Positions 25,620 to 34,718 of a stretch of DNA of 64,000 nt are shown piece by piece. Under the pieces are notes generated by a model, which saw nothing but the letters and a program-made list of their open reading frames with translations, was not told where the DNA came from and made no database searches. Each line of letters begins with the position of its first letter. Position 1 is the stretch's first letter. The position numbers were made by a program, and so were the translations under genes. The stretch is from Balneola sp. EhC07 (GTDB taxonomy: Bacteria; Bacteroidota; Rhodothermia; Balneolales; Balneolaceae). Location: NCBI RefSeq assembly GCF_001650905.1, contig NZ_LXYG01000014.1:124001-188000 (forward strand), given 5' to 3'.

Positions 25620-28600
25620 TTATCCTTTTGCCTTAGCACCAATTCTTCCTGCCCAGAGTTTGAAATCGTCCAGGATGATATAAATGGATGGAAGAACGAT
25701 CAGAGTAACAACAGTAGAGAAGATCAATCCGCCAACAATAGCTCTTGCCATTGGGAAGTAGGGAGGTCCGTCCCCACCAATTTGAGTAGTTCCGATACAA
25801 AGTGGAATCAATCCAAGAACCGTTGTTCCTGCAGTCATTAAAATTGGACGCATTCGGTCTTTTCCGCCTTGAACAACAGCTTCTGCGCGACTCATTCCTT
25901 CTTCTCTCAAATGAATGATATGATCGATCAGAACGATACCGTTGTTAACCACAATTCCCATCAGAATGAGAATTCCGATCATCGCCATAAGATCAAAAGT
26001 GGTTCCGGTAAAAAAGAAAAACCAGAAAATCCCAACAATTCCGTATAGTATACAAGCAAGAACGGCGGTAGGATACATCAATGATTCAAACAAGGAGGCC
26101 ATTACCAGATAGATCAGGAAGAAAGCAATTCCGATGTTGAACAACATTGTTCCCATGGCTTCATCGTCGTTGCTGAAACTGCGACCATAACTCCATGAAT
26201 AACCTGCAGGATATACAATTTGATCCATAATAGATCTGAGTTTGTCTCTGGCATCATCAGGAGTCATACCTTCTTCAAGATTGACAGCAATCCCCATGGA
26301 TGTTTTACGATCCTGTCGAAATATCCTTCCAGGACCGGAAGCTTGTTCAAAACTGGCAAGAGTGGAGAGGGAAGTTGTTCGGTCACCTTCTATAGATATT
26401 GGAAGGTTTTTAAGATCCGCAACAGACTGTTTGTCTACATTTTGAAGAGCGAGAATAACGTCAATTTCTGAATTAGCACTTCTTACTTTACGCAGATTTT
26501 GTCCACGTACTGCATTTGAAACCGATCTTGCCACAGCTTGAGAACTCAATCCGAAGGTTTTGGCTTTTTCGGAATCGATGGTTAACCGAACTTCATCTCT
26601 GCCGCGTTCAGCATCCGATTTCACATCCGTAAATCCCTCAACCTGAGAAATCCTCCATTCAACCTGATCGGCTAATTCTGTAAGTACATCCATGGACTCA
26701 CCCTGCACATACACCCGTATAGATTCACTGTTATTTCTGCTTCTGAATTCAAAAGCAGGCTCTCCAATGGTTACCACCGGCAAGTCTTTTTCGATCTCTT
26801 CTTTGATGAACTCGACAGATTTTTCAGCGTCTTCTTCATCCACCAAAATGATCGTGGACTGAGCATACTCAGGTTGGTAATAGGTGTATACAGATTCGAT
26901 CTCAAATTTTTCCTGATTTCCATATAAATAGTCTTCCACTTTATCCACGGTCTCTTTTACACGTTCTAAAGTGTAAGAGCCATTCAGATTGTATCTGAGC
27001 TGTAATTCTCTTTCAGGATTATTAGGAAACATATCGATATTCATACCAAGTAAAATCGGAATTACTATACTAAAGAAGAGTAAAACTATACTGATGGTGG
27101 AGACCCATCTGCGTTCAATGAACCAAGCTAGGAATGCAGAATATTTATCTGAAAGTTTGTCAATAACCGTTCGTTTTACTTGTTTGGATCTGGGTTTAAA
27201 TTTTGAAGTAAGTAGTGGTATCACCGTAAGTGAGATAAGCAGGGAAGCGATCAATGAAATAATGATCGGCATTCCAATGTAAAACATATATGGAGCGATA
27301 AAACTTTCATTCATAATATTAGGAAGGAAAACAACCACGGAAGTAAATGTACCTGCTGTTACCGCAATTCCTACTTCTTTTGCTCCCAGAACGGCCGCTT
27401 TTGACGGTTCCATGCCGTTTCTTCGATGTCGGTGTATGTTCTCGGTGACCACAACGGCATTATCCACCAACATACCAATGGCAAGTATCAAACCGGTCAT
27501 GGATAGAATATTGATAGAAATATTTAAGAAGTAGAAAAAACCTAACGTTACTACCAATGAGAAAGGAACCGCGGTTGCTACAATCATAGTTGTTCCAAAC
27601 TGACGAAGGAAGAAGAACAGCATCACTACCGAAAGTCCGGCACCTAAAACACCGGCATTCATTAATTCTTCTAAAGAACTCAGGATCCCCTCTGCTTGAT
27701 TATTCATTTCGTAGATCTGAATCCCCTGCATTTCCGGAAGTTCATTGATCTCTTCAATTTCTTTCAGAACCCGATCAGCTGTTGCAACGGTATTCGCAGA
27801 TGATTCTTTAACGATGTCTAAACCGATTGCATATTTTCGGTCTAAATGCCTGGCGTAATTTCTAACAGGAGAGGTGTATGCGACGGTTGCGATATCTTTT
27901 AAACGAAGATTGTTTTCTCCGATCACAAGGTTTTCAAAATCTTCGATCTCCGTTAATTCTCCCATCGGACGGACATTATATCTCAATCCCGCATCGTTAA
28001 TCTTGCCTGCTGAGATCGAGAAGTTGGATCTGCTCAAACGTTGATTCAGATCATTCAGATCGATGTTATAATTCTGGAGCCGGTTTGCAAGTAATTCAAT
28101 TCTGATCTCTTTCTTTTCCACACCATAAAGTGTAACCTGACCAACACCTTCAATGCGCTCAATTCGTTGTTTCAGATTTCGGTCTAAAAGATCATAGGCA
28201 TTCGAAAGATCCCGTTCACTGGAGATACGTAATTGAAGCATATTACCGCCACCATCTTCAAACTTGAAGATCTGGTAATATTCAAAGTCGTCTGGCAGCT
28301 GGTTACGAACACTTTCTATTTTCTCTTTGATCTCGATAGCTTTAAGATCAATATCACTGCCTTGTGTGAATTGTATATTTACACCGCCTTCGTTCTCTCC
28401 TGCATTGGAGTTGATCTGCTTAACGCCACTTATAGTTGCTAAAACTTCTTCAATTGGTCGGACGACCTGTTCTTCAATTTCATTTGGCGAAGAATTAGGA
28501 TAGGGGATCTGAACAAATGCCCCTGGAAATGAAATGTCCGGGAAATACTCCAGAGGAACCAAACGAGTAGCAATAAAACCGACAACCACAAGGCTCACAA

Positions 28601-28652
28601 AAACCATCATGGTTGTTACCGGTCTTTTTATGGAGATCTCAGTCATACTCAT
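25620..28652 (-). CDS. RND efflux permease (HAE1-like), second permease of operon
   Basis: 1010 residues with the RND plan: TM1, a large porter loop, TM2-6 (from ~330), a second loop, TM8-12. The TM4 proton-relay motif is GMLVDNAVV, i.e. one Asp retained and the second position Asn, unlike the DD of AcrB. RND pumps export drugs, lipids or metals with an adaptor and a TolC channel. The start ATG is one base from the upstream permease's stop region, so the three genes 33025 to 25620 form one operon. The protein differs clearly in length and sequence from its neighbour, so the two may form a mixed trimer as MdtBC does. Substrate unknown. Confidence 0.9.
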   Translation of the reverse strand: MSMTEISIKRPVTTMMVFVSLVVVGFIATRLVPLEYFPDISFPGAFVQIPYPNSSPNEIEEQVVRPIEEVLATISGVKQINSNAGENEGGVNIQFTQGSDIDLKAIEIKEKIESVRNQLPDDFEYYQIFKFEDGGGNMLQLRISSERDLSNAYDLLDRNLKQRIERIEGVGQVTLYGVEKKEIRIELLANRLQNYNIDLNDLNQRLSRSNFSISAGKINDAGLRYNVRPMGELTEIEDFENLVIGENNLRLKDIATVAYTSPVRNYARHLDRKYAIGLDIVKESSANTVATADRVLKEIEEINELPEMQGIQIYEMNNQAEGILSSLEELMNAGVLGAGLSVVMLFFFLRQFGTTMIVATAVPFSLVVTLGFFYFLNISINILSMTGLILAIGMLVDNAVVVTENIHRHRRNGMEPSKAAVLGAKEVGIAVTAGTFTSVVVFLPNIMNESFIAPYMFYIGMPIIISLIASLLISLTVIPLLTSKFKPRSKQVKRTVIDKLSDKYSAFLAWFIERRWVSTISIVLLFFSIVIPILLGMNIDMFPNNPERELQLRYNLNGSYTLERVKETVDKVEDYLYGNQEKFEIESVYTYYQPEYAQSTIILVDEEDAEKSVEFIKEEIEKDLPVVTIGEPAFEFRSRNNSESIRVYVQGESMDVLTELADQVEWRISQVEGFTDVKSDAERGRDEVRLTIDSEKAKTFGLSSQAVARSVSNAVRGQNLRKVRSANSEIDVILALQNVDKQSVADLKNLPISIEGDRTTSLSTLASFEQASGPGRIFRQDRKTSMGIAVNLEEGMTPDDARDKLRSIMDQIVYPAGYSWSYGRSFSNDDEAMGTMLFNIGIAFFLIYLVMASLFESLMYPTAVLACILYGIVGIFWFFFFTGTTFDLMAMIGILILMGIVVNNGIVLIDHIIHLREEGMSRAEAVVQGGKDRMRPILMTAGTTVLGLIPLCIGTTQIGGDGPPYFPMARAIVGGLIFSTVVTLIVLPSIYIILDDFKLWAGRIGAKAKG

Positions 28653-28653
28653 A

Positions 28654-31600
28654 TCAGTTCTCCGTTACAACTTCAGGTTGTGTATCGTAATTTTTTCTGT
28701 CCATGATGGAATACATCACAGGAATAACGACAAGTGTTAGCAGCGTTGAAACCAGAAGTCCGCCAATTACAGTGATCCCCATCGGAGCTCTTAATTCTGC
28801 ACCGTCGCCAAATCCGATAGCGAGAGGGAGAAGTCCCAAAGTAGTGGTTAATGTAGTCATCAAGATAGGGCGTAATCTGGATTTTCCGCCTTCAATAATA
28901 GCCTCATATTTATCCATACCACGTTCTCTTAGCTGGTTGATCAGATCGATCAATACAATTGCATTGTTAACTACAATTCCTGCTAGAAGGATCAAACCAA
29001 TGAATACAACCACACTTATAGTTGTACCTGTAATAAAGAGAGCCAGAATAGCTCCAACCAAAGCAAGAGGAATAGTAAAGAGGATGATAAAAGGATGAAG
29101 CAGAGATTCGAACTGAGAAGCCATCACCAAATAAACCAGAAATACAGCCAGTGCCAGAGCGAATAACAGAGATTTAAATGATTCTCCCATTTCTTCATTT
29201 TGGCCGGCGATTCGGGCAAACACACCACTTGGCATCGTTGTTTCATTAATGATCTGTTGAACGTCAGTAGCAGCGTCTCCAAGATCTCCGTAATTCAGAT
29301 TGGCAGTTACAACAGCAACTCTTTGCTGAGAAGCCCTGCGTATTTCTCCAGGACCGTTTGCAATCTTAACTTCAGCGATAGCGCTTAACGGAATAGAACG
29401 TTCACTGTTTGGATTGATTACCAGATTCTTGATCTCGTCGATAGAAGAGCGATCTTCTTCCTGAGCTCTTACCAACACATCAATTTTACGATCTCTCCAT
29501 GAATATCTTGTTGCAACATCACCGCGAACATTACTCACCACTCGATCTGCAACTTCATGCACTTGTAATCCTAAAGCAGCGGCGCGATCTCGGTCAAACA
29601 GAATTTGAATTTCCGGACTACCGATCTGCATGGAATTTTTAACATCAGCAAAACGGGAATTGGCATCCATCTTTTGAACAATTTGGTCGCTTACTTCTTT
29701 AAGCTGTTCTAAATCGTAACCACTTATTTCAACTTCAACAGGAGTAGAAAATGAAAACAGAGACGGTCTGGAAAATTTATACTGCAATCCCGGCACTACT
29801 TGAAGATAACTTCTCATAGAACTCATTACCGAACTTTCAGTATCAGAAGAAGCTCCTGATGCCAGCAGAACATTTAGCTCGCCCCAGTTTTCTCCACCTT
29901 GATCAGGATTGGCATCCATTCTGTTACCCGTTCCGGCAACTGCAAAAGTAGACTGTACATTCTGAGCTTTCTTTGTGGCTTCCTGAACTGCTTTTAAAGC
30001 GGAATCTGTCTGCTCGATCGGTGTTCCGGGAGGAAGTTTGAATTCAACTTTAAACTCACCCTGAGATAACTGCGGAATAAGTTCAATACCGATCTTCTGT
30101 ACCAAAGTTAAAGAGCCTGCAAAACAAAAAATAGCTACAACAATCACAATAAGTCTGTTGTTTAAAGATGTTTTCAGAAGCCCTAAATATACTTCTTCAG
30201 AAGCTTGGTAGAATTTATCGAAAGCCCACACAAAAGGGGAGAAGATGAATTTTAAAGCCTTGGCAAAGAAATTGAATATCGCCCGAATGGCTTTAGTTAC
30301 AGCTGTTGGTATCGTATAGAAAAAGAACAATCTGCTTTTTCTGAAGAATCTCCCCGCAGATGTTCTTGGTTCTTTAAGCTCAAGTGGGGTGATTGCTTTT
30401 TCCCTGCCACTTAAGGATGACATCATCGGAATCAATGTAACCGCAACTACAAGAGAAGCGATCAATGAAAAGGTAACAGTGAGTGCCTGATCCCTGAATA
30501 ATTGTCCGGCAATTCCATCCACAAAAACCAACGGAAAGAATACGGCAACGGTCGTAAGTGTTGAAGCGATCACTGCTGTTCCCACTTCGCTGGCTCCGTC
30601 TTTGGCTGCTTCCAGAGCATTTTTACCCATATCTTTATGTCTGGCAATATTCTCAAGTACTACAATGGAATTATCCACCAACATACCGATACCAAGTGCG
30701 ATACCGCCCAACGACATAATGTTTAAGGTGATGTCATTTCCATACATCAGATTAAAAGTGGCGATAATGGAAACCGGAATCGAAACCGAGATGATCACGG
30801 TACTCCAAAAATTTCTTAAAAAGAAGTAGAGAACAAGAACCGCAAGAATACCACCGATAATACCCGCTGTTTTAACTTCGTTTACTGCTGATGAAATGAA
30901 AATAGATTGGTCGTATACTTTTTCCAGCTTCATCCCGGAAGGAAGGTTTCTCTGAATTTCGTTTATTCGTTCTTTAGCAGATTCAGCAACAGCAACCGTG
31001 TTCGCATCACCTTCTTTATAGATCGCGATCTCTACTGCTTCCTTAGCGTTTAATCGGATAATCGCTTCTCTTTCTTTATAACCTTGGCGGATGTCAGCCA
31101 CATCTTTTAAGTATACTGCATTTCCATTTAAAACGGTAAGCACTGTATTTCTGATCTGATCTACATCTTTAAATTCGTTCAGTGTTCTTACTAAATACTG
31201 CTGTGTTCCTTCTTCTAATCGACCACCGGATAGATTTATATTTTCCGCACTTAAAGTAGATGTGATCGTCTCAATGGGAATGTTCAGATAGGCTAGTCGT
31301 TCCTGATCAATGTTTACCTGAATTTGTTCTTCAAGTCCACCGCTTATCTTTACAGATGCTACACCTTCTGAGGATTCCAGATTCTTTTTCAGAATTTCAT
31401 CGGAAATGATTCGGAGTTGCTTTAATCTGGCGATCGCTTCCGGATCATTAAGGTCTTCATCTGGCTCTAAAAAAGAAGCCAGATCAACTTTTCTGTCATC
31501 AGTACTTTCCGGATCTTCTTTTTCACTGTCATCATAATACAAAGCATATCTGATGATAGGATCTAAAGTTGGATCAAAACGAAGCGTTACCGGCTTTTTG

Positions 31601-31962
31601 GCTTGCAGGGGAAGTTGAATAGCATCCAGTTTTGCGATTACATCCAAATTGGCAATATCCATATTGGTTCCCCAGGCGAACTCGAGAACAACATCTGATT
31701 GTCCCGCTCTGGAAATTGAACGAACCAGCTTAACCCCTTTTACAACTCCAACGGCTTCTTCAATTGGTTTGGAGATAAGGTTTTCAACTTCAATGGGAGC
31801 GGCTCCTTCAAACTCGGTGCGAACAGTAAGAGTTGGGTAACTGAGATCCGGAAGCAGGTTTACATTCAGGCGCGAAAGTGAAACAATCCCGAATAACAGA
31901 ATCGCCACTGTAAACATCGAAATGGTTACTTTTCGCTTTACGGAGAAATCTATGAGTTTCAT
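28654..31962 (-). CDS. RND efflux permease, first permease of operon
   Basis: 1102 residues. All RND marks are present (GMLVDNSIVVLENI in TM4; the C-terminal GIVVNNAIVLIDLINQLRERGM). Two insertions make it longer than usual: an acidic one of ~50 residues in the first porter loop around residues 145-195 (DDSEKEDPE..., DEDLNDPEA) and a basic/aromatic one of ~60 residues after TM6 (about 520-590, RFFRKSRLFFFY...). It is preceded by the adaptor gene with 13 bp between and followed by the second permease with one base between. No outer-membrane channel gene is in the operon, so it must borrow one encoded elsewhere. Confidence 0.9.
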   Translation of the reverse strand: MKLIDFSVKRKVTISMFTVAILLFGIVSLSRLNVNLLPDLSYPTLTVRTEFEGAAPIEVENLISKPIEEAVGVVKGVKLVRSISRAGQSDVVLEFAWGTNMDIANLDVIAKLDAIQLPLQAKKPVTLRFDPTLDPIIRYALYYDDSEKEDPESTDDRKVDLASFLEPDEDLNDPEAIARLKQLRIISDEILKKNLESSEGVASVKISGGLEEQIQVNIDQERLAYLNIPIETITSTLSAENINLSGGRLEEGTQQYLVRTLNEFKDVDQIRNTVLTVLNGNAVYLKDVADIRQGYKEREAIIRLNAKEAVEIAIYKEGDANTVAVAESAKERINEIQRNLPSGMKLEKVYDQSIFISSAVNEVKTAGIIGGILAVLVLYFFLRNFWSTVIISVSIPVSIIATFNLMYGNDITLNIMSLGGIALGIGMLVDNSIVVLENIARHKDMGKNALEAAKDGASEVGTAVIASTLTTVAVFFPLVFVDGIAGQLFRDQALTVTFSLIASLVVAVTLIPMMSSLSGREKAITPLELKEPRTSAGRFFRKSRLFFFYTIPTAVTKAIRAIFNFFAKALKFIFSPFVWAFDKFYQASEEVYLGLLKTSLNNRLIVIVVAIFCFAGSLTLVQKIGIELIPQLSQGEFKVEFKLPPGTPIEQTDSALKAVQEATKKAQNVQSTFAVAGTGNRMDANPDQGGENWGELNVLLASGASSDTESSVMSSMRSYLQVVPGLQYKFSRPSLFSFSTPVEVEISGYDLEQLKEVSDQIVQKMDANSRFADVKNSMQIGSPEIQILFDRDRAAALGLQVHEVADRVVSNVRGDVATRYSWRDRKIDVLVRAQEEDRSSIDEIKNLVINPNSERSIPLSAIAEVKIANGPGEIRRASQQRVAVVTANLNYGDLGDAATDVQQIINETTMPSGVFARIAGQNEEMGESFKSLLFALALAVFLVYLVMASQFESLLHPFIILFTIPLALVGAILALFITGTTISVVVFIGLILLAGIVVNNAIVLIDLINQLRERGMDKYEAIIEGGKSRLRPILMTTLTTTLGLLPLAIGFGDGAELRAPMGITVIGGLLVSTLLTLVVIPVMYSIMDRKNYDTQPEVVTEN

Positions 31963-31975
31963 ATCGGAGTTCCTC

Positions 31976-33025
31976 TTAGCTGCGAACTACATTAACTTTT
32001 GCGCTGTCTTTCAGGCTTCCCTGTCCGGTAGTTACAACAACTTCTCCGTCTTCAAGTCCTTCCAGGATCTCGATATTGCTTCCGTTTACATAGCCTGTTT
32101 TGATGATCTTTTTGTAAGCGAGTGAGTCTCTGACCACGAATACCGTTTGAGTTTCATCCTCTGACATCACTGCAACTTTAGGGATCATTTTTGTACTGAG
32201 TCTGGTGTCATAAACAATTTTGACTCTGCCAAACATACCGGGCTTTAGTTTTTCGCTTTTTTCATCAATGATAACGGTCACTTTGAAAGTTCCTGTTGTT
32301 GGATCAACGATCGGGCTTATTCTCTCAACATGAGCTTTAAATGACTGTCCGGGTAATGCATCTACTTTAATTTCAGCAGGCTGGTTTTTGTTGATCTTAG
32401 CCATTTCGTGTTCAGGTACATATAGAATTGCTTGTAAAGGATCGAAATCTGTTACTCTGTAGACGTTTTGATCAGTGCCGATCATATTTCCTTTTTTGAT
32501 CAACCTTTCAGAAATAACACCGCTAATTGGAGATTTGATGGAAGTGTGTTCCTGATTCAGTTTGGCAAGTTCATAAGCTGATTTTTGAGCTTCATATTCA
32601 AACTGTTTGTTTTGATATTCTTCGACAGAAATGGCTTGTTTGTCGTACAATTCCTTACTTCTTTTGAAGTCGTTGTACAGACGGTCCATATTAGATTTGG
32701 CCCGTTCAGCTTCAATTCTGTACTGTTCGTCTTCAATCCTGGCGATTACTTGTCCGGCTTTAACTCTGTCGCCTTCTTCAACTAAAACCTGATTTATAAT
32801 ACCTCTGACCTTAGCAACAACTAAAGCTTCTTGTTCGGCTTCTAAAGTTGCTGTATTTGAGTAGTAAGCAGAAATATCTCCACGGGATACGGTAGTTGCT
32901 TCTACGGGGATAACTACGATTTCTTCGTCGTCACCATTTTCATCATTATTGTTTCCTTCGTTTCCGCAAGCTGAAAGTGTAAGGAGTAGTACTGCGGATA
33001 AATAGCCAAGTTGTTTAATTTTCAT
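31976..33025 (-). CDS. RND periplasmic adaptor (membrane-fusion) lipoprotein
   Basis: 349 residues from ATG 33025 (MKIKQLGY), giving a signal peptide with lipobox LSAC (Cys about 19) followed by an acidic, Asn-rich linker. An upstream in-frame ATG at 33070 would place 15 extra residues across a hairpin and is rejected. The adaptor plan is clear: barrel-sandwich half-lipoyl motifs (VRGIINQVLVEEGDRVKAGQVIARI and IKSPISGVISERLIKKGNMIG), an alpha-hairpin between them (about 95-140), a beta-barrel and a membrane-proximal domain. It links the two downstream permeases to an outer-membrane channel. Confidence 0.9.
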   Translation of the reverse strand: MKIKQLGYLSAVLLLTLSACGNEGNNNDENGDDEEIVVIPVEATTVSRGDISAYYSNTATLEAEQEALVVAKVRGIINQVLVEEGDRVKAGQVIARIEDEQYRIEAERAKSNMDRLYNDFKRSKELYDKQAISVEEYQNKQFEYEAQKSAYELAKLNQEHTSIKSPISGVISERLIKKGNMIGTDQNVYRVTDFDPLQAILYVPEHEMAKINKNQPAEIKVDALPGQSFKAHVERISPIVDPTTGTFKVTVIIDEKSEKLKPGMFGRVKIVYDTRLSTKMIPKVAVMSEDETQTVFVVRDSLAYKKIIKTGYVNGSNIEILEGLEDGEVVVTTGQGSLKDSAKVNVVRS

Positions 33026-33032
33026 AATAAAA

Positions 33033-33059
33033 AAGCGTTTGAATTGATTACAAACGCTT
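33033..33059 (-). promoter_or_regulatory. Hairpin/palindrome just before the adaptor start codon
   Basis: AAGCGTTTG and CAAACGCTT (perfect 9-bp arms, 9-nt spacer). On the minus strand it is followed by TTTTTATT and then the ATG 7 bases beyond the stem, so it looks like an attenuator-type terminator inside the leader; alternatively the arms are an operator for a TetR-like repressor. Confidence 0.55.
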
Positions 33060-33130
33060 AGACGACTCAAAAAAAAAGATGTTACAAGGCAAAGAAAAAA
33101 GGGTGGAGTCTCTGGCTGATCTGGAACGGA

Positions 33131-33451
33131 ATCCGCAGAAGCTGAATGATCTATTTGTTTAAATTGCCGTGGTCTAAGTCGAAGAGGTTTAAACCAGGAG
33201 GGCGTTTACGCCCGTATTGGTGTGTAAATGTTAATAGCTAAAAACCTGTATAACCGTTCGGACTAAAGTCCTCTCTGGTGAACTTGATGCTGAATGGTGA
33301 TGTCGATTTGGTCAGGTACACCAGCCAGGATTTCAATCCGCAGCGATTGAAGACCGGTAAAACCATACATTGCAGAACCTAAAGGATCTGCTTGTTCAAG
33401 TTGTCTTGATCAAAATCGAAGAGATTTAAACTAGGAGGGCGTTCACGCCCG
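33131..33451. repeat. Mini-hairpin repeat units D' (partial) and D
   Basis: D' (33131-33222) begins at the CCGCAGAA...GATCT hairpin and ends with GGGCGTTTACGCCC. D (33255-33451) is complete: GGACTAAAGTCC, GGATTTCAATCC, GCAGAACCTAAAGGATCTGC, GGGCGTTCACGCCC. Compared with units A-C the changes fall in loops or keep the arms paired. The gap 33071-33488 holds nothing else. Confidence 0.75.
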
Positions 33452-33488
33452 TTTGTTAAGTTCAGTTTTAAAGTTAGGAGAGCAAATC

Positions 33489-34223
33489 CTATTTCTTCTT
33501 TTTGAAAACTATGTTCCCGTAATACGCTGTAGCCGAACCTTTTGAGTTGTCAGAGTCCGTCATTATAGCAACGCCGGTAATGTTTTTAGGTTCTTCTTCA
33601 AAAGCTTCTTTATAAGAATCATAAACATTAGCTGTGGAAGTAATCCAGGTGCCTGCTTTATCATTGCCAGATTCAGTAGCAACCATATGTACCCAATTTG
33701 TGAATACGTTTTCCTGAACTCTGCCGATCTTTGCTTTATTTGCCCAAACGTAATTCATAGAACGAAGCGGAATATCAAAGCTGGTAAACGTTTTCATGGT
33801 TCCGTATTTGATTCTTTCACCAAATGGAAGATCTTTTCTACTGTATTCATAAGTGATATAGATCCTAGCAGGATAGTCATCACCGTCTTTTTCTGTCATA
33901 TCTCCATTTTCTAATACGCCATCGATTTTCCATTGCCACTCGATGATTGGATATTCCTTGGGATCAATATCGATTAAATACTTCCAACCGGAAGCAGAAT
34001 TATTACTTACTGCTTTAATGTGAGGAATGTCACCATCTGTTACTAAGGTATATTCGGTCCAGTCTTTTTTGGGAAGAGTAAGTCGCTGCCACTTATTACC
34101 ATCTGCATCTTCATCAAATTCAGCAGGATTAAAACTCGTGATCGGAATTACAAGTGAATCCTGAGCGGCAGTAAATGAGCTTAAAAAAGCTACAAGGAAA
34201 AAAGTTGCTATAAATGATCTCAT
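33489..34223 (-). CDS. DUF3047-domain secreted protein
   Basis: 244 residues with a signal peptide (cleavage near TAAQ, about 21). The mature protein matches my memory of DUF3047: TLVTDGDIPHIKAVSNNSASGW, IDPKEYPIIEWQWKID, then a DDYPARIYITYEYS segment and SMNYVWANKAKIG, a beta-rich fold of unknown function secreted to the periplasm. Residue positions of the conserved Trp-x-Trp and Asp pairs fall in the first half. It is monocistronic and divergent from the B12 receptor gene, with the cobalamin riboswitch in the shared intergenic region acting on the other strand. No role can be named. Confidence 0.8.
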   Translation of the reverse strand: MRSFIATFFLVAFLSSFTAAQDSLVIPITSFNPAEFDEDADGNKWQRLTLPKKDWTEYTLVTDGDIPHIKAVSNNSASGWKYLIDIDPKEYPIIEWQWKIDGVLENGDMTEKDGDDYPARIYITYEYSRKDLPFGERIKYGTMKTFTSFDIPLRSMNYVWANKAKIGRVQENVFTNWVHMVATESGNDKAGTWITSTANVYDSYKEAFEEEPKNITGVAIMTDSDNSKGSATAYYGNIVFKKKK

Positions 34224-34339
34224 TAGATCTGTAATTGGTTAAAGTTTCTTATCTGTTATTGAATACGAACTAAACATCATATCAGTTTTCTGTTATCGTA
34301 AACCCAAGGTAGACAAGGAATGTTCACCCAACATCACAA

Positions 34340-34435
34340 ATGTGTAAAAAAGAGACGTTCAATACCCAACACCCAATAACAAAGTTCAAAATTGAGTGTT
34401 GGATATTGGACATTGGATATTCCATATATAAGGGG
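34340..34435. repeat. CAATACCCAACA/TGTTGGATATTGG inverted segment
   Basis: TTCAATACCCAACACCCAA (34350-34368) faces TTGAGTGTTGGATATTGG (34390-34407) and continues as ACATTGGATATTCCATATAT. It is one of several copies of this low-complexity family (also 4880-4975, 10720-10760). The rest of 34224-34472 is unremarkable. Confidence 0.55.
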
Positions 34436-34472
34436 TTGTTTGTGATTTGATCTGTTTGTAATTTAAAAGTCA

Positions 34473-34671
34473 ACGGTGTTGGTTTTGGAAACAAGTTCGT
34501 TTCTGAATTAAAAGGGAATTCCGTGATTCTGAATCTTCAGCTAAATCGGAAGCTGTTCCCGCAACTGTAATCCTTTTCGGCAATAGCCGGAACCGCAGCC
34601 TCACCTTTGCCACTGATCAATAGGATCGGGAAGGCGCTGCACAAGGAAAGCCAGGAGACCTGCCAATACGT
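34473..34671 (+). ncRNA. Cobalamin (adenosylcobalamin-type) riboswitch
   Basis: The closing stem is ACGGTGTTGG-side (34473-34482) with CCAATACGT (34663-34671). The conserved core is plain: AAGGGAATTCCGTG, GAAGCTGTTCCCGCAACTGTAA, GCCGGAACCGCAGCC, and the B12-box-like AGCCAGGAGACCTGCC. It ends 47 nt before the start codon of a BtuB-like receptor. In this class B12 binding shuts off expression. A further short hairpin (ATCTTT / AAAGAT, ~34687-34707) between the aptamer and the ATG could be the expression platform. Confidence 0.95.
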
Positions 34672-34718
34672 AAATTTTTCATAGCATCTTTCGGGAAAAA
34701 AGATCTAAGAATTATTAC

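Noticed and set aside
25474-25683. Plus-strand frame encoding repeated LDVGCWM units
   Set aside because: It is only the translation of the TTGGATG heptamer array.
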